A DNA stretch of 64,000 nucleotides from positions 1,240,001 to 1,304,000 of the forward strand of contig JACATO010000923.1 of the NCBI GenBank assembly GCA_018389105.1, read 5' to 3'. The position numbers were made by a program, and so were the translations under genes. The notes beneath the pieces were generated by a model that worked only from the letters and a program-made list of their open reading frames with translations, was not told where the DNA came from and ran no database searches. Of the stretch, positions 13,401-24,065 are shown piece by piece; position 1 is the stretch's first letter, and every line of letters starts with the position of its first letter. The DNA is from Nautilus pompilius (lineage: Eukaryota; Mollusca; Cephalopoda; Nautilida; Nautilidae).

Positions 13401-16400
13401 CAAATAAATCAACATTGTTTCTTAAATTATATCAAAGATTTTTGAGCAATGTAAGAAGGTACTCCAGACAGGTAGGTGAAGTTGTGGTGACTGTCCAGTG
13501 TAACGAGGTACTCTTTACCTGACACTCCAAAGTTTATGATTGTGAATGGGGGTGAGAAATTGATACATGTAAAAAACACATTCTATTCTGATGGCCTGTT
13601 TTCAATGCAGGAGCCATTCAAATTCATTTCTCAGGTTTACTCTGAAGCACATTTGTGTCTATCTATAAAGTTGACTTCCTGCAGAGATAAAAGCAGTGTG
13701 GTATGTTTAGTTTTGGACATCAGTCTTCTAGCATTGCATTGTGGGAATGTTTTCTTTGATATCAGTGTTCCTTCAGATTCAATTCACCCTTATTTAACAT
13801 AGTAAAACCTGATTGTTAAAATTTCCAGGGAATAGTTAAAAACACACACACATATATATATTATTATTTAACATAGTGTAATGAATCACCACATAAAAGA
13901 GCTACATCTGTAGTTAATATGAAAAGCATACATATGACACTGCCTTCATGTTTTACAATTGTTGTTATTTCCATAAAACATTTTCTCTAAGCAAGGTGGA
14001 ACTGTATTGAGATAAATTTGTTTCACCAGACTTGATTAATTTCTTCCTGATTCAGTCTGTAGGGATGTATTTTTAAAATTTTTACTACCAATGCTCACAT
14101 CACTGGACAATTTAACGATGTGATGTACTGAGTGCTATATTGCTTGACAGCAGCCATAAAAAGTTTTAGCATGTAATTTATTGTAGGACAGTTTTGCATT
14201 TCTGAGGATTCCATTCTTTCTAATTGCTGCACTGTTCTTGTTCATTACGTCAGGTAAGGAGGCTAGGTAGTAAGTGCTGTGCACCATTTATAATTTGCTT
14301 TTGTGTTCTCTATGCTATGCCTCAATGTTCTCTGAAAACATTACTTGAAAACCTTTTAAAAAAGGATGGTTCTGGTACTTCATTTATTGCTGATAAAGGT
14401 TGTTATTGTGAGTTTGATGTTATGTTGTTCAACGTATAAAAATAGAAGTTTGATTGAAATAAAGTAGTTTTTCCAATAGTCGGGATGATCTAAGTTGTCT
14501 CATGTTAAAAAGTTAGTATGTAAATAATTGTTAGTGCAGCATAGTTTCTGTTTAATATTTTCATAAATTTGCACACTTTTCTGTGTAATTTTTGTTTTTA
14601 GGTAAAAATGAAAATACGGAAAGAAAAATTCTTTCATGTTCCTCTTTGTGAGAGCGAGTGTTTGTTATGGTGGGAAGACTGCAAAGAGGACTTTACCTGC
14701 AAGGAAAACTGGGGAAGAGGTTTTAACTGGACAACGGGTGAGTTTTTCTCATCTTTCAGGTTTTGGTTGATTACCTGTCTGTTTGGAACAACATTAAAGA
14801 TAAACCATTCATGGTCCATCCGTTGAGGAAACCTTTTAGATGCAGTCCACCAAACAACAGCCATTTTGGGTAGAGTCTACTTGATCAGCCAGTGAACGGG
14901 GAACCAAAGAGATTGCAAGTACGAAACAAGAATGTTCCCGTCTACTTGATCAGCCAGTGAACGGGGAACCAAAGAGAGTGCAAGTACGAAACAAGAATGT
15001 TCCCGTCTACTTGATCAGCCAGTGAACGGGGAACCAAAGAGATTGCAAGTACGAAACAAGAATGTTCTCTGAAATTCACTAATTTTCAAAGAAGTTATGG
15101 TACGAGGGATATTGTTTAATTAAAATGTATGTATGCTGTATTAGTTCTAATTGCCAACCATGCTCCAATAAATGCCCATTCAATTCTGAAGAATTTACTT
15201 TGTAGACTGAGGCAGCTTGATTTTTGTATTTGCAGATACTAAACAAAAATCAGCCAGCTCAGTTTAGCATACCTCAGAGTCCTTTTCACTGTTGTTGTAG
15301 CTGCACCAGTGATAAATATATTCATGGTATTTCCTCCTTGTACCTAGATGATTCCACATAACATTCACATTGCCTTGTTTGGTAAAACCTTGGAAACTGT
15401 TCCTTATTTGGGCATATGATTGTTGCATCACCAAGTGACATGTCAAATCATTGCTTGTGTTTTTATCATATTAAGTCTTTCTGCTACAATACCAATTCTT
15501 TCCCACATTCAAAGCTGGTCAAAGCCCATGTGGAGCCCTAGGCGAACCTTATCACTGGCGCTCCCTAAAACCCACACAATAAAACACACACCTACCTTAA
15601 AAAAATGTGCAAACAAAGGGTGTAAAGAAACATATGGCATTTAATTACACCATTATAGTATTAATGTACGGTAACAAATAATACAACATTTAACTAATAA
15701 ACTAATGCAACAAATAATTAGATATAACAACAGATCTTAAAAACAAAGATGATGAATAACAATAAATATGTAATAAAGAACACAATTTTTAAAAGAACTA
15801 TATACATAATAATGATGTTGGCCCTCTTTCTTATGCGTTGTGCCTTAATAAGGAAATAATGCTAGTTTTACTCATGCTAACGAAAATGTTAAACTATTAT
15901 TTCCTTATATACATAATACAGTCCACCCCCGCGTAATCGCGGTTCAGCATTCGCGCCCCCTGGTTATTCGCGGAATTTTCCTTAGAACCTAACTAATAAT
16001 TGTTCGTGGAAACCCCCGCATATTCGCGGAATCGCAAATATCTTCCGTGATTTTTTATGGCTTTTTTCGTGGCAACATATATTTTTTAAACGCTTTTTAA
16101 CACTAAATTATTAATAATAATATAATTTACTGATTTTGTAATATAAATACTAACGTAAATTCAGCAAAATATCAATATAAAATAAACGCTATTGGCTGGA
16201 GGTTTGAAAGTAGCCAATCCGAGAGCGTTATTCATTTCTCCTTGCTGCTGATTGGCTGCTGCCCACGAGGCGCTGTCTCAGGCAGATGCAGCCCAGCATC
16301 ATCCCAGTTTACCCGTGTAGCTATCTCGAGTGTTTCTCTGAGTGTTGTATTTTTTATTAAATTATTATTATATATTTACTTATATTTTACGTTATACTTT

Positions 16401-18208
16401 AACGTTTATAGGCATTTTTATGGACCATGTCCAATATTCACGGTTTATCACTCTGCACGGGTGCTCAAGGGACGTAACCCCCACGAATACCGGGGGACAA
16501 CTGTACACTAAATTACTAGTGGCATAGTTATTCCTCTTTTCACAAAAGACATTTAACGGCACCGAATGACAAGATATTGAGAATTTCTCAATTTACAGTT
16601 TCACTTTCCTGGACTTCTTTGCTGCAAAGTCCTTGATGACATCGTCATAAGCGAGCCCTACAATAACAATGACAAAGTGTTCAAACTAATGCTAATCATC
16701 GAAACAAAAATAAAGATAAATTTGGCGTGCTTCAGCACAGGAGAAAAAGATTGAAACATTCCACTGATACATTATTAGAATGCAATAAGTCCATGAGTAT
16801 GTTATTGCTGGTATTGGAAGCTTGGCTGAGACGGCTGTCTATCTGACATGCCAGGCAATGTGACTCTGCACCATTCTAGAGACATGAAAAGTTAATTGTA
16901 TTTAGAGCAATGGCTGATGGGTAAAAACTATCCCCCCTCCTTTTTTTGAAAGGGGAGTTTTAGTCAGAAGAAGCCCAAATGATTGTTTGAAAGAAGCCAG
17001 CTGCAAAATGTTCAAGTTCTCATGCTCAACAAAAACTTCTTGCTTGGAACTTGTTTAGGACATACAGGACTGTGGCAGTAAAAGTAACATTGAGCGAGTG
17101 TATGTGGGGTGGCTGCAACTCAGACATTACAATGATTCCAGGTGGTTACACTATCTTAGTACAGAGATATCCTGGAATCAGCTATTTAAGTAAAACATCC
17201 AAGAGAAATTGGATGACTGGATGGCAAATGGAAAGCATCTGAGGAGGCCAGAGCCATGCTGCCTCCTCCAGTGGATTAAGGATGCATGGAATTTCTTGTT
17301 TCCTGATGTGATCAGGAAAATTTTCAAAAAGGGCATATAGATGCTCTGGACGCGAAAGAAGACTATGAGGGATCAAGATCGTGTTGGAGGATTGTAAACT
17401 GCCAGAAGTGCCACATGATGTTGAAGATGAAGATTTAGGACAAAAGCATTATGGAAAAGTCTACCGTAAAAATAAAAAATAATAGCAATAGAACTGCAAA
17501 ACCAAGAACATTTGATTTATGACTATCCATTCTTTATTTTCATTATTGCTTTTACTCCCCCCCCACTTCTTTAGAGAGAGAGAACAAACATTCTAGGACA
17601 GTTTGCTATTCAGATTTTATATGTTGTGTGGTTTTATTTTCTTCCAAGTGACATATGTGAGGATGTTTCAATGTTTTTTTAATTCTTCTATTACACAGAC
17701 CTATGCGGTCTTGTACATTCATTGTTATTTGGCTTGTATTGTCGTCTTATCTCAATAATCCCTCCCCTCGACTTCTGAATTTTGATGACTCTCTATAAAT
17801 GCCTCAGTTGTAACTAGAACCAATACATGCTCTGCATATCAGACTTTTTATTTATATACCAGACATGACAAAGCAAACGAGAAGATTGATTCATACTTAT
17901 TCTGTTACTTTTGTTTGTCTCTCCCTCTATTTCTAGGTACCAATACATGCCCTACAAACACTTCTTGTAAACCTTTCCAAGAAATATTTCAAAATGCAGT
18001 AAACTTTTGTGAGAAGATCTGGGATCATTCCTGGAAAGTGGTTCCTGACACAGAACCCTGTATGCGATTATGGTTTGATATGGATAGAGAAAACCCTAAT
18101 AACAAAGTAGCCCTCCAAAGAGCCCTGCTACTAGTATCTGGGGTTCATAATTTTAAGCATTCATCATTTCTGTTGGCGCTATGGCTTTTATTGTATCTTT
18201 TTTCCTAG
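10456..18208 (+). CDS. Folate-receptor-like protein, four coding exons, complete
   Basis: Coding exons: 10456-10614, 13159-13347, 14602-14737 and 17937-18208 (stop TAG); splice phases 0, 0 and 1 all agree, giving 251 aa. Folate receptors bind folates at the cell surface and are internalised; related family members bind riboflavin or serve in gametes, so the ligand here is unknown. Residues 6-18 form a hydrophobic signal peptide. Family hallmarks follow: the CSPWKKRSCC block opening exon 2, then YNFNWDHC and LCFYECSPNTGPW; in exon 3 VPLCESECLLWWEDCKEDFTC and GFNWTT; in exon 4 the CEKIWDHSWKV and CMRLWFD blocks. Most family cysteines appear kept. N-glycosylation sequons occur (NTT, NWT, NTS). 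The C-terminus ends in a hydrophobic stretch (FLLALWLLLYLFS), consistent with a GPI-anchor signal. The exon with the ATG begins at an acceptor near 10434, so a 5' non-coding exon lies upstream. Intron 1 holds an antisense mariner. Confidence 0.9.
11297..12606 (-). mobile_element. Mariner-like DNA transposon, nearly full length
   Basis: An element of about 1.3 kb inserted in intron 1 of the folate-receptor-like gene, opposite to the gene. Its inverted termini share the core GTCAAAAAGTATCC. The left end reads CGAGGTGGTCAAAAAGTATC and the right end, on the other strand, CAAAGTGTAGTCAAAAAGTA. The termini are flanked by TA at 11295-11296 and 12607-12608, the target duplication expected for Tc1/mariner elements. 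The length is usual for mariner. The interior carries one transposase gene with frameshifts. It is one of the least decayed transposons in the window, so its insertion is probably among the more recent. Confidence 0.9.
11367..12418 (-). pseudogene. Mariner transposase (DD34D) with two frame changes
   Basis: Transposase similar to the mariner proteins from which vertebrate GVQW3/FLJ37770-type sequences derive. The probable start is at 12418 (MTERIEQGYCIKFC). The frame changes near 12310-12340, going into a KQIKEWYNRFKDGRTSVDSEPR block in a second frame, and again near 12200, going into the long 277-codon frame that ends at 11367. That long frame holds the second half of the DNA-binding region (EEIVAEVGIS), the first catalytic Asp in TGDETWVYSYDPETK, the second in HHDNTPTHSAH and the third in YSPDLAPCDFWLF. 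Thirty-four residues separate the last two, which is the DD34D signature. The catalytic triad is present but the N-terminal frameshifts should prevent a full product. Confidence 0.88.
13348..14601. other. Intron 2 of the folate-receptor-like gene
   Basis: AT-rich intron. I see only short open frames, a short (CA/TA)n run near 13843-13861 and no recognisable element. Confidence 0.5.
14875..15068. repeat. 65-bp tandem repeat, three copies
   Basis: The unit starting GTCTACTTGATCAGCCAGTG begins at 14875, 14940 and 15005 and is nearly identical in each copy; the last copy breaks off after AATGTTC. It lies in intron 3 of the folate-receptor-like gene, about 140 bp after exon 3. The unit includes CAGTGAACGGGGAACC and AAGTACGAAACAAG. 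No coding potential is likely. Confidence 0.93.
15919..16503. mobile_element. Tigger/pogo-type MITE (non-autonomous DNA transposon)
   Basis: A 585-bp element with imperfect terminal inverted repeats. The left end is CAGTCCACCCCCGCGTAATC. The right end, on the other strand, starts CAGTTGTCCCCCGGTATTCG. Both are bordered by TA (15917-15918 and 16504-16505), the usual target duplication. CAGT...-type ends with a following TTCGCGG-rich subterminal stretch are familiar from pogo/Tigger-derived repeats. The interior has no transposase and holds only short open frames. It sits in intron 3 of the folate-receptor-like gene. Confidence 0.8.
17050..17420 (+). pseudogene. Pogo/Tigger-type DDE transposase relic (C-terminal part)
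   Basis: Plus-strand frames carry a weak but ordered match to the end of the DDE domain of pogo-like transposases: a DITMIPGGYT block near 17123-17155 (family pattern: PGG.TS.LQPLD), then a SKTSKRNWMTGW block near 17187-17222 (family: NKPFK....W), then in another frame a WIKDAW-like segment near 17270-17295 followed by FPDVIRKIFKKGI near 17297-17340. Stops and frameshifts interrupt it. No termini were found. It lies about 550 bp beyond the Tigger-type MITE and could belong to the same broad family. Confidence 0.5.
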
Positions 18209-18359
18209 TATTTTTTCATTTCTCCACTAGATTTTTAAATTTTTGTAGACCTCCATACCATTTAATGCAAGCTTCATTTTCAAGTACAGTATCTTTTAAA
18301 ATGTAAAAATTTTTTTGTCAGGCATCTGTAATTTCTGTAGCTTATGAGTATGATGTCAA

Positions 18360-18365
18360 AATAAA
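18360..18365 (+). terminator. Polyadenylation signal AATAAA of the folate-receptor-like gene
   Basis: A canonical AATAAA lies about 150 bp after the stop codon on the same strand, in AT-rich sequence. It is the nearest good candidate for the 3' end of this mRNA. Confidence 0.5.
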
Positions 18366-21300
18366 GTAGAATTATAAAAGACTGTATAAGACTTTAATTG
18401 AAAAACAAGAAGAAATAAATAGTTAACTGAAATGTGTGTTTTTTTGTTGTTGAGTTTTTCCTAGTGGAATAGTTTCTTGGGGAAGTGACAAAAATTTTTA
18501 ACAAATGCTAGAATTGTTCCATTTTTTGCAACTCGATATTTGCAAGTAAAAAAATACGTAATTAAAAAAAAAAACAATATATGTAATGAGGCTGTCTGAG
18601 TAAACATTATAGTTATATTATCTTTCACTATGGAGATATCCATGGCACTTTCAAACAGACCTGTCTACAGAGCAGGTGGTTTAGTTGTTGGCTAACTTTG
18701 GGCAGCGGTGGGTAAGTCTTTGACTTGGTAACCTAGGGTTGTTAAAAATGTGATGGATCTGCTAATAGCTTATTGAATTCTGCATGGGAAGTCAGCTTTT
18801 GTTGAAAAAATAATAGCTAAATTCCAGGGTATGTTGAACATAACAGCACTGATGGACAGTTGGTTAAAATATACAAATAATGGAATGCACGAGTAATTTT
18901 AAATTACTTGGGGCTCTCTCCAGAAAATTTTTTCAGTGCTGCCAAACTTGCTTATGTATGATTGTTAATATAAATTTGCATAAAGTCTCCCAGGGCACAA
19001 TGATACTGTTGTTCCTTTCTTCTGTAAGCCATCAACACCAGAAAATTTTTGAAAACATTTTTTTTGTGTTAATGTTAATTATATAAGTTTGCAAATTAAT
19101 TAATTTTTCAACCCAGGTAGTTTTTTTTGAATGATATATATGGTTTTTCTTACCATTATTTTCCCTAGTATTATTATTCTTTAATTTTTAAAAATGAAAA
19201 TGTGCCTTGGTGAGCCACATGTTGATTGGGGGCATTGATTTTTTATAGTATGCTACAACTGTTCCTTTTTTAAAAATGTTTTGAAAATTTTTTTTTTTTG
19301 ATTAAGGATATAAATTTTAAAATACATTTTCATTGTTGTTGTTTTCCTTTCTGGGGAGCAGCAGGACCATCTCAGGACAGTGGATCATTTCTCCAAAGGT
19401 GTGAACTGTTAACCATACTAGTTCCTTGCCCGCCTGTTAGGATGTTCATTTTTCTCCTCAAATGAGGCAACCCTTAGCCCGTTGTAAGTTTCTAGCTGGA
19501 AAGGCCGACTGACTGACTGCTACCATTGATTTATCAAGATCTTGCTTATTGGTACATGGGGGCCCACAGATCAGCGGTAGTCTTTTTTTACTTACTAGCT
19601 TTGGGCTGATAGATTGGCCCTATTGTCTCCAGAGGGTTAACTAACTGCTGATTGACTCAGCTTTGCAAGGGTTAATCTCAATAGCTTTACAAGTCCCTCT
19701 CTGGCATGGAATTTCTCCAGTATTTGTTGTGTCAAGTTTAATACAGTTTCTCCTTAGCTCACCATTTATAACTTATTTTCAAACTATTTAAGAAGATATC
19801 TTGAGAATTTTAAAAAGATAAAATTACACAATCTGAAGAAAGTGCACCTCACACTACCAGATAATATTTAAAAGAACCATGTCAGTCAGAAATGTGGGTT
19901 GCAGATTAGTAAAAGTTTTTCATATAAAATTTGTTTAGAACAGCTACTACAGCATAAAAATCAACAGTGTTCTATATATGAACTTGTAAGTAACAAAACA
20001 GTTACTAAAATCTTTATAATGGCTTTTTATTATATGAAATATCTTAGCAAAAGCAAATTATTCCTCATATAGTTAATGCTGTTTTAATTGAACAATTTAA
20101 AATATGGTAGTTGGAAGATGAATCCTTGGCTCACAGTAGACTTCAAGATAATTTGTGTAGCTATCATTACACCCAAATCTCAAGTGAAAATAATATATAT
20201 GCCTAATTTTATTAACGTATAGTCATTTAAACAATTCAACATTTAATTATGAGCCTATCAGGGGAAACTATACATACCACCACATAATTGAGATACAAGG
20301 TCATTAATGCAAATTTTTTTTCCCTTTAACTCAAACAAGGCAGATTTTGTAGTATTAACGTGAAACAATAGTACTGTTAAGCAATTTTATTTCAATGCAT
20401 CTACACATCCAATGCTCAGTGACCTAATGTCCTTGAACAACGGGGTCCTATGGATGCATGAGTTTTCAGATTTTAACAACATTAAAATACAAATCGAAAA
20501 TGAAAGTAACTAGAGAATAAATGTTCTAAAATCATTAATTCTTTAGTGGTGGGCAACCATACAGTTTAAAGCAACCAACCTTCATCATCTGAGAGAGAGA
20601 GAGAGAGAAAAACAGAAAGAAAAAAAATTAGTAGAAAAACAAACAAAACTAATTAGATAAAATTATTAGCCATTAAAACAATTAAGGTAATTTGATGATA
20701 CAATCTGGGCACCTGCAATGAAATAGATACATTCTACTTGTTCTGATGTTTCCATGTCACTTTAGCCTAAACTGCTTGGACTCCATAAATTGGGAATTTT
20801 CTTTTTTTCTATTCCTAATGGCTATAATTATTTCCTAATTTGTTCACAAAAACTATTATCCACACTTTGCCAAATCATTTCAGTTGTTTAAAAAAAAAAA
20901 GAAAGAAAAACTTTTATAAATAACATACATGTGTAATAATTGTTTTGTCACTGTGGATGCAAGTGTATCATCATCACCAGACATGAATAATGTCTTAAAA
21001 ATACAAAAAAAAAAAAACTGAAGCATAACAGCTGCTCCATAATTAATTTAGTAGAGAGAGAGAGAGAGATTTTGCTGGGGGAAATTGCTTCTGTAGCCTG
21101 GGTTAACTTCCAGCCACTCATTTTATCGATCTACTGTATTTCACCACCAAAACAAAATGAGGCACACAGGTACTGTCTCATAATCTGGACCGGACAATGA
21201 ACGAAACCTAGCTTCAGATCAGGCCCTTATAACCTGGCACCGTACCTGAGACCACTTCTAAGTCTGACGCGCCATCATGGTTTATTAAAGGTCCTTTTGG

Positions 21301-22448
21301 AAATCATGTATTCACATGTTGGATTCCAGACTATCCCATTTGTCAGGGTTTGGGTATTTTTCCATTAAGTGGAAAAATACAAAATGGTGAGAACTGCAAA
21401 AATGTAACCTAATTCAGCAGATTTAATTAGACATCAAGCAAAATTAGAAAAATCCTAGGGTGACGTAAACCCTTTGGCCCCGACTATACAACGATTTTAA
21501 ATTAAGACTTTTTCACTGAAAAAAAAAGTGACAATAAGATTATAACTTGTGATTTCAACATTAATGAAGCAACTATTCAAAGGTGGCACAAACAAAAGAG
21601 CAATCAGTTTCTTTCTACGTGTAAAAATTTCAGCAGGCAGAAAATGGAAGATATTTTAACAGCAATACATAAAAATATTTGTGATATACATGCAGTCAGG
21701 TAAAACTCTTACTCTCAAGGCTTGCGGAGTAATGAGAACGTGGCAATCCACAATAAGCAAATGCCAACATTTTTCTCTCAACAGATTTAGAAAAGAAGTT
21801 GGTCCAGTTTTGGTGATAATATCTCTTCATTAAGAAATGTTACTTATGTTCTTTGACATGCCTCTGAACACGATAATACAAGTTTCAATCACACAAGAAC
21901 TTTTAAAAGAGAAACTATGCCAAAATATGCAGACTTTAAAACATTATCACTAGAATGGATTAAAAAGGCTAAATGAATGATGGTTTTTTGTACATTCAAG
22001 CATCTTACTGATTAAGTGAATCTGCAAGACCATGAGGCTGATCTTTGTCATTTCAAGTGGGATGACTTCAGTTGCAACTCTTAGACAACTGTACAAGCAA
22101 TCCTTTCAAGGAAAACAGAAGGAAGTACACAGAATGAATGTGTGGAGATGAAATTAAGCATACATTGCTGACATGAACCAACAAAATGAGATGAGAATGC
22201 TTGAAAAGTGTGAAGTGCTGGTAAAAGTATTAAATGAGGAAAAAATATTCTTAAAAGGAATTTACAAGTTAACTCGTCCAGTGAAATGCATGCTTAATAC
22301 CATACATGACTACCACTACAAAAACCAGAGGATGCTGTTTATAAAACCTGCAATACATCGCATATTCTAAGTTAAAAATTATATCTCAGTGAACAGAAAA
22401 CCAGGGCTAAGCTCTGATAATGCAGTGAATTATTTCACTACTTATTGC
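18366..22448. other. Intergenic region between two convergent genes
   Basis: Lies between the folate-receptor-like gene (plus) and the COX7B-like gene (minus), so both 3' UTRs probably reach into it. I recognise no coding exon. There is a GC-richer block of unknown origin at about 19350-19760, and GA-rich simple repeats occur at about 20589-20610 and 21053-21070. Confidence 0.5.
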
Positions 22449-23412
22449 TTATATCAGAACACTTACCAGATCAGATGGAAGAGGTCTTTGTGAAGAAAAA
22501 AAAAATTAAAATCAAATGATGAGACCAATTAATGGATAAATGAAAATCTCTGAGTATGACTGACAGAGACAAAAGTCTAATAATAATAATAAAAAGAAAC
22601 AAACCAACCAAAAAAATGCAGTATTAGAATAAACCTTTTGAAATGTTTTACACGTGGTAGTGAGGTGGGTCAGTGGTAGGCCACTAGACCCCTAAAGTTT
22701 CAGCAGTGAGCTGACCTGATATTTAGTGCGCCTCTCCGGTGTGGTTTCTCATCCTTCACAGCTGGGTTTCCTCCGGGTACTCTGGTTACCTCACATCTGA
22801 AAAATGACTAGTTCTAATAGAGATTTCCTTACTAAATCCAAAAGTGCTGGCTCCTACATGACAGAGGATTGGTAATGCTTCTAGGCAAACCGCAGCACTA
22901 CATTTCCTTGTAGGCATCTTTTATTATTTTAAAACAACAACAATAATAATTGTAGTATATAATCTAGATACTGTAAGAGAGTAATTTTTCTCCTAGACAC
23001 TTCAGTCCAAGAATTTAGAATGTGCCCCCAGCTATACGAATACAAAGCACATTTTATTTCTGTTTTCTGCATCCCAGATCCCAGAAGTGTTACTAATAGT
23101 AAAACTGGAACCCAACTCTCCTTCCACCTGTTTTTAACAGGTTTGTGTAATCTGCAATCCAATAGCAAAAAAAATACCTGTTTAAATTGTGTATAAACAG
23201 CGCAATACAAACCATGTAAAAGGTTGCAATAAAACACACAACGGATCCTCCAAACATGATGTTCAACTTAGCATTCTTCTTGTTATAGTTGTCGAGCCAA
23301 GGACCTTCAGGTACAGGCAAGTCATTCATAGTAGCCTTGGTTTCCATGTCAATCTCTCTGTCAGTCTTAAAATGAGCTGGAACACTGCCCATGGACCTAG
23401 TCATTTGTAAAC
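22449..23412 (-). CDS. Small mitochondrial membrane protein, COX7B / deltamethrin-resistance (prag01)-like
   Basis: The main exon is 23412-23178. The first ATG is at 23404, after a TTTTCTCTCAG acceptor, so an upstream exon, probably untranslated, exists outside the stretch I can assign. The frame gives about 75 residues: a polar N-terminus, the diagnostic NDLPVPEGPWLDNYNKKNAK block, then one membrane segment (about GGSVVCFIATFYMVCIALFI) and HNLNR. This layout fits the short COX7B-like proteins annotated in invertebrates as deltamethrin resistance protein prag01, single-pass proteins linked to cytochrome c oxidase. The donor at 23178 (ACAG/GTATTT) leaves phase 2. The best partner is a short exon starting at 22485 (acceptor CACAAAG), which reads PLPSDL. 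It either ends at stop 22451-22449 or splices on at a perfect GTAAGT after 22467. The main exon is well supported; the last exon and the exact family are less certain. Confidence 0.68.
22650..22960 (+). mobile_element. SINE-like element in the intron of the COX7B-like gene
   Basis: The head near 22668-22700 reads GTGGGTCAGTGGTAGGCCAC, which resembles the A box of a tRNA-derived RNA polymerase III promoter. The body near 22755-22800 contains TGGGTTTCCTCCGGGTACTC followed by TGGTTACCTC, a segment resembling a conserved central domain seen in SINEs of many invertebrates (possibly the Nin-type domain; I am not certain of the name). The element ends in an AACAACAACAATAATAAT-type tail near 22933-22952, typical of retroposed SINEs. 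A convincing B box was not found. Confidence 0.55.
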
Positions 23413-24065
23413 CTGAGAGAAAAAGGTAAAAAAAAAAAAAATTTTCTTAGAAATATTAGGGAGGAAAGAATTTTAATTAACCCTTTCAATATACAAGTAT
23501 TAAGCCTTATAAAAGAATACCAACAGCCTGTTTCAGTTTGCTAATAATGTCAACCAGACTTTAGAAAGCATTTCATAAATAAACAATTTCTTTCTCATTA
23601 TTTTTTTCTCCTAGAGTTTTAGAAATTCATTAAAATTCTTCATAGAATACATGTTAAACAAAGCAGCTCTGAATGTTTAGATGATGTATTTTCTTGATTC
23701 TATCTGCAAGTAGAATAAATTTGACTGTTAACAGTAAGACAAAATTCCCAATACAATTTGCTAAACAAGTAATCTTTTTTTAGTCATAATTTAACCATAT
23801 TAAAGAAAATTTCACTAAAATTTAACTTCTGACATTTTCCAAACATGAGCTCTCTGATGTGCATTTGTTCAAGAGGGTGTTTGAGACATCTAACAATGAG
23901 CTCTGTCTAAATGTTATACCATTGTTAAGTTACCTGTTTTTAAGTCTCTCTTTTATTTATTTATTTGGAATAAAAGATTGCTGAAGCCTCATACGAGCAA
24001 ACCTAAGTAAATTGCAGCTGAAATTAAGGAACAATCGAGTACCACATTTCAGTGGCACTTAGTTT
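23413..24065. other. Flank between the COX7B-like main exon and the minisatellite
   Basis: AT-rich, with no CpG island and no recognisable first exon on the minus strand. It is presumably intronic or 5' flanking sequence of the COX7B-like gene. Confidence 0.45.

Noticed and set aside
22668-22740. A functional tRNA gene
   Set aside because: Only an A-box-like segment is present; no B box, anticodon stem or acceptor pairing could be built, so a SINE head is the better reading.
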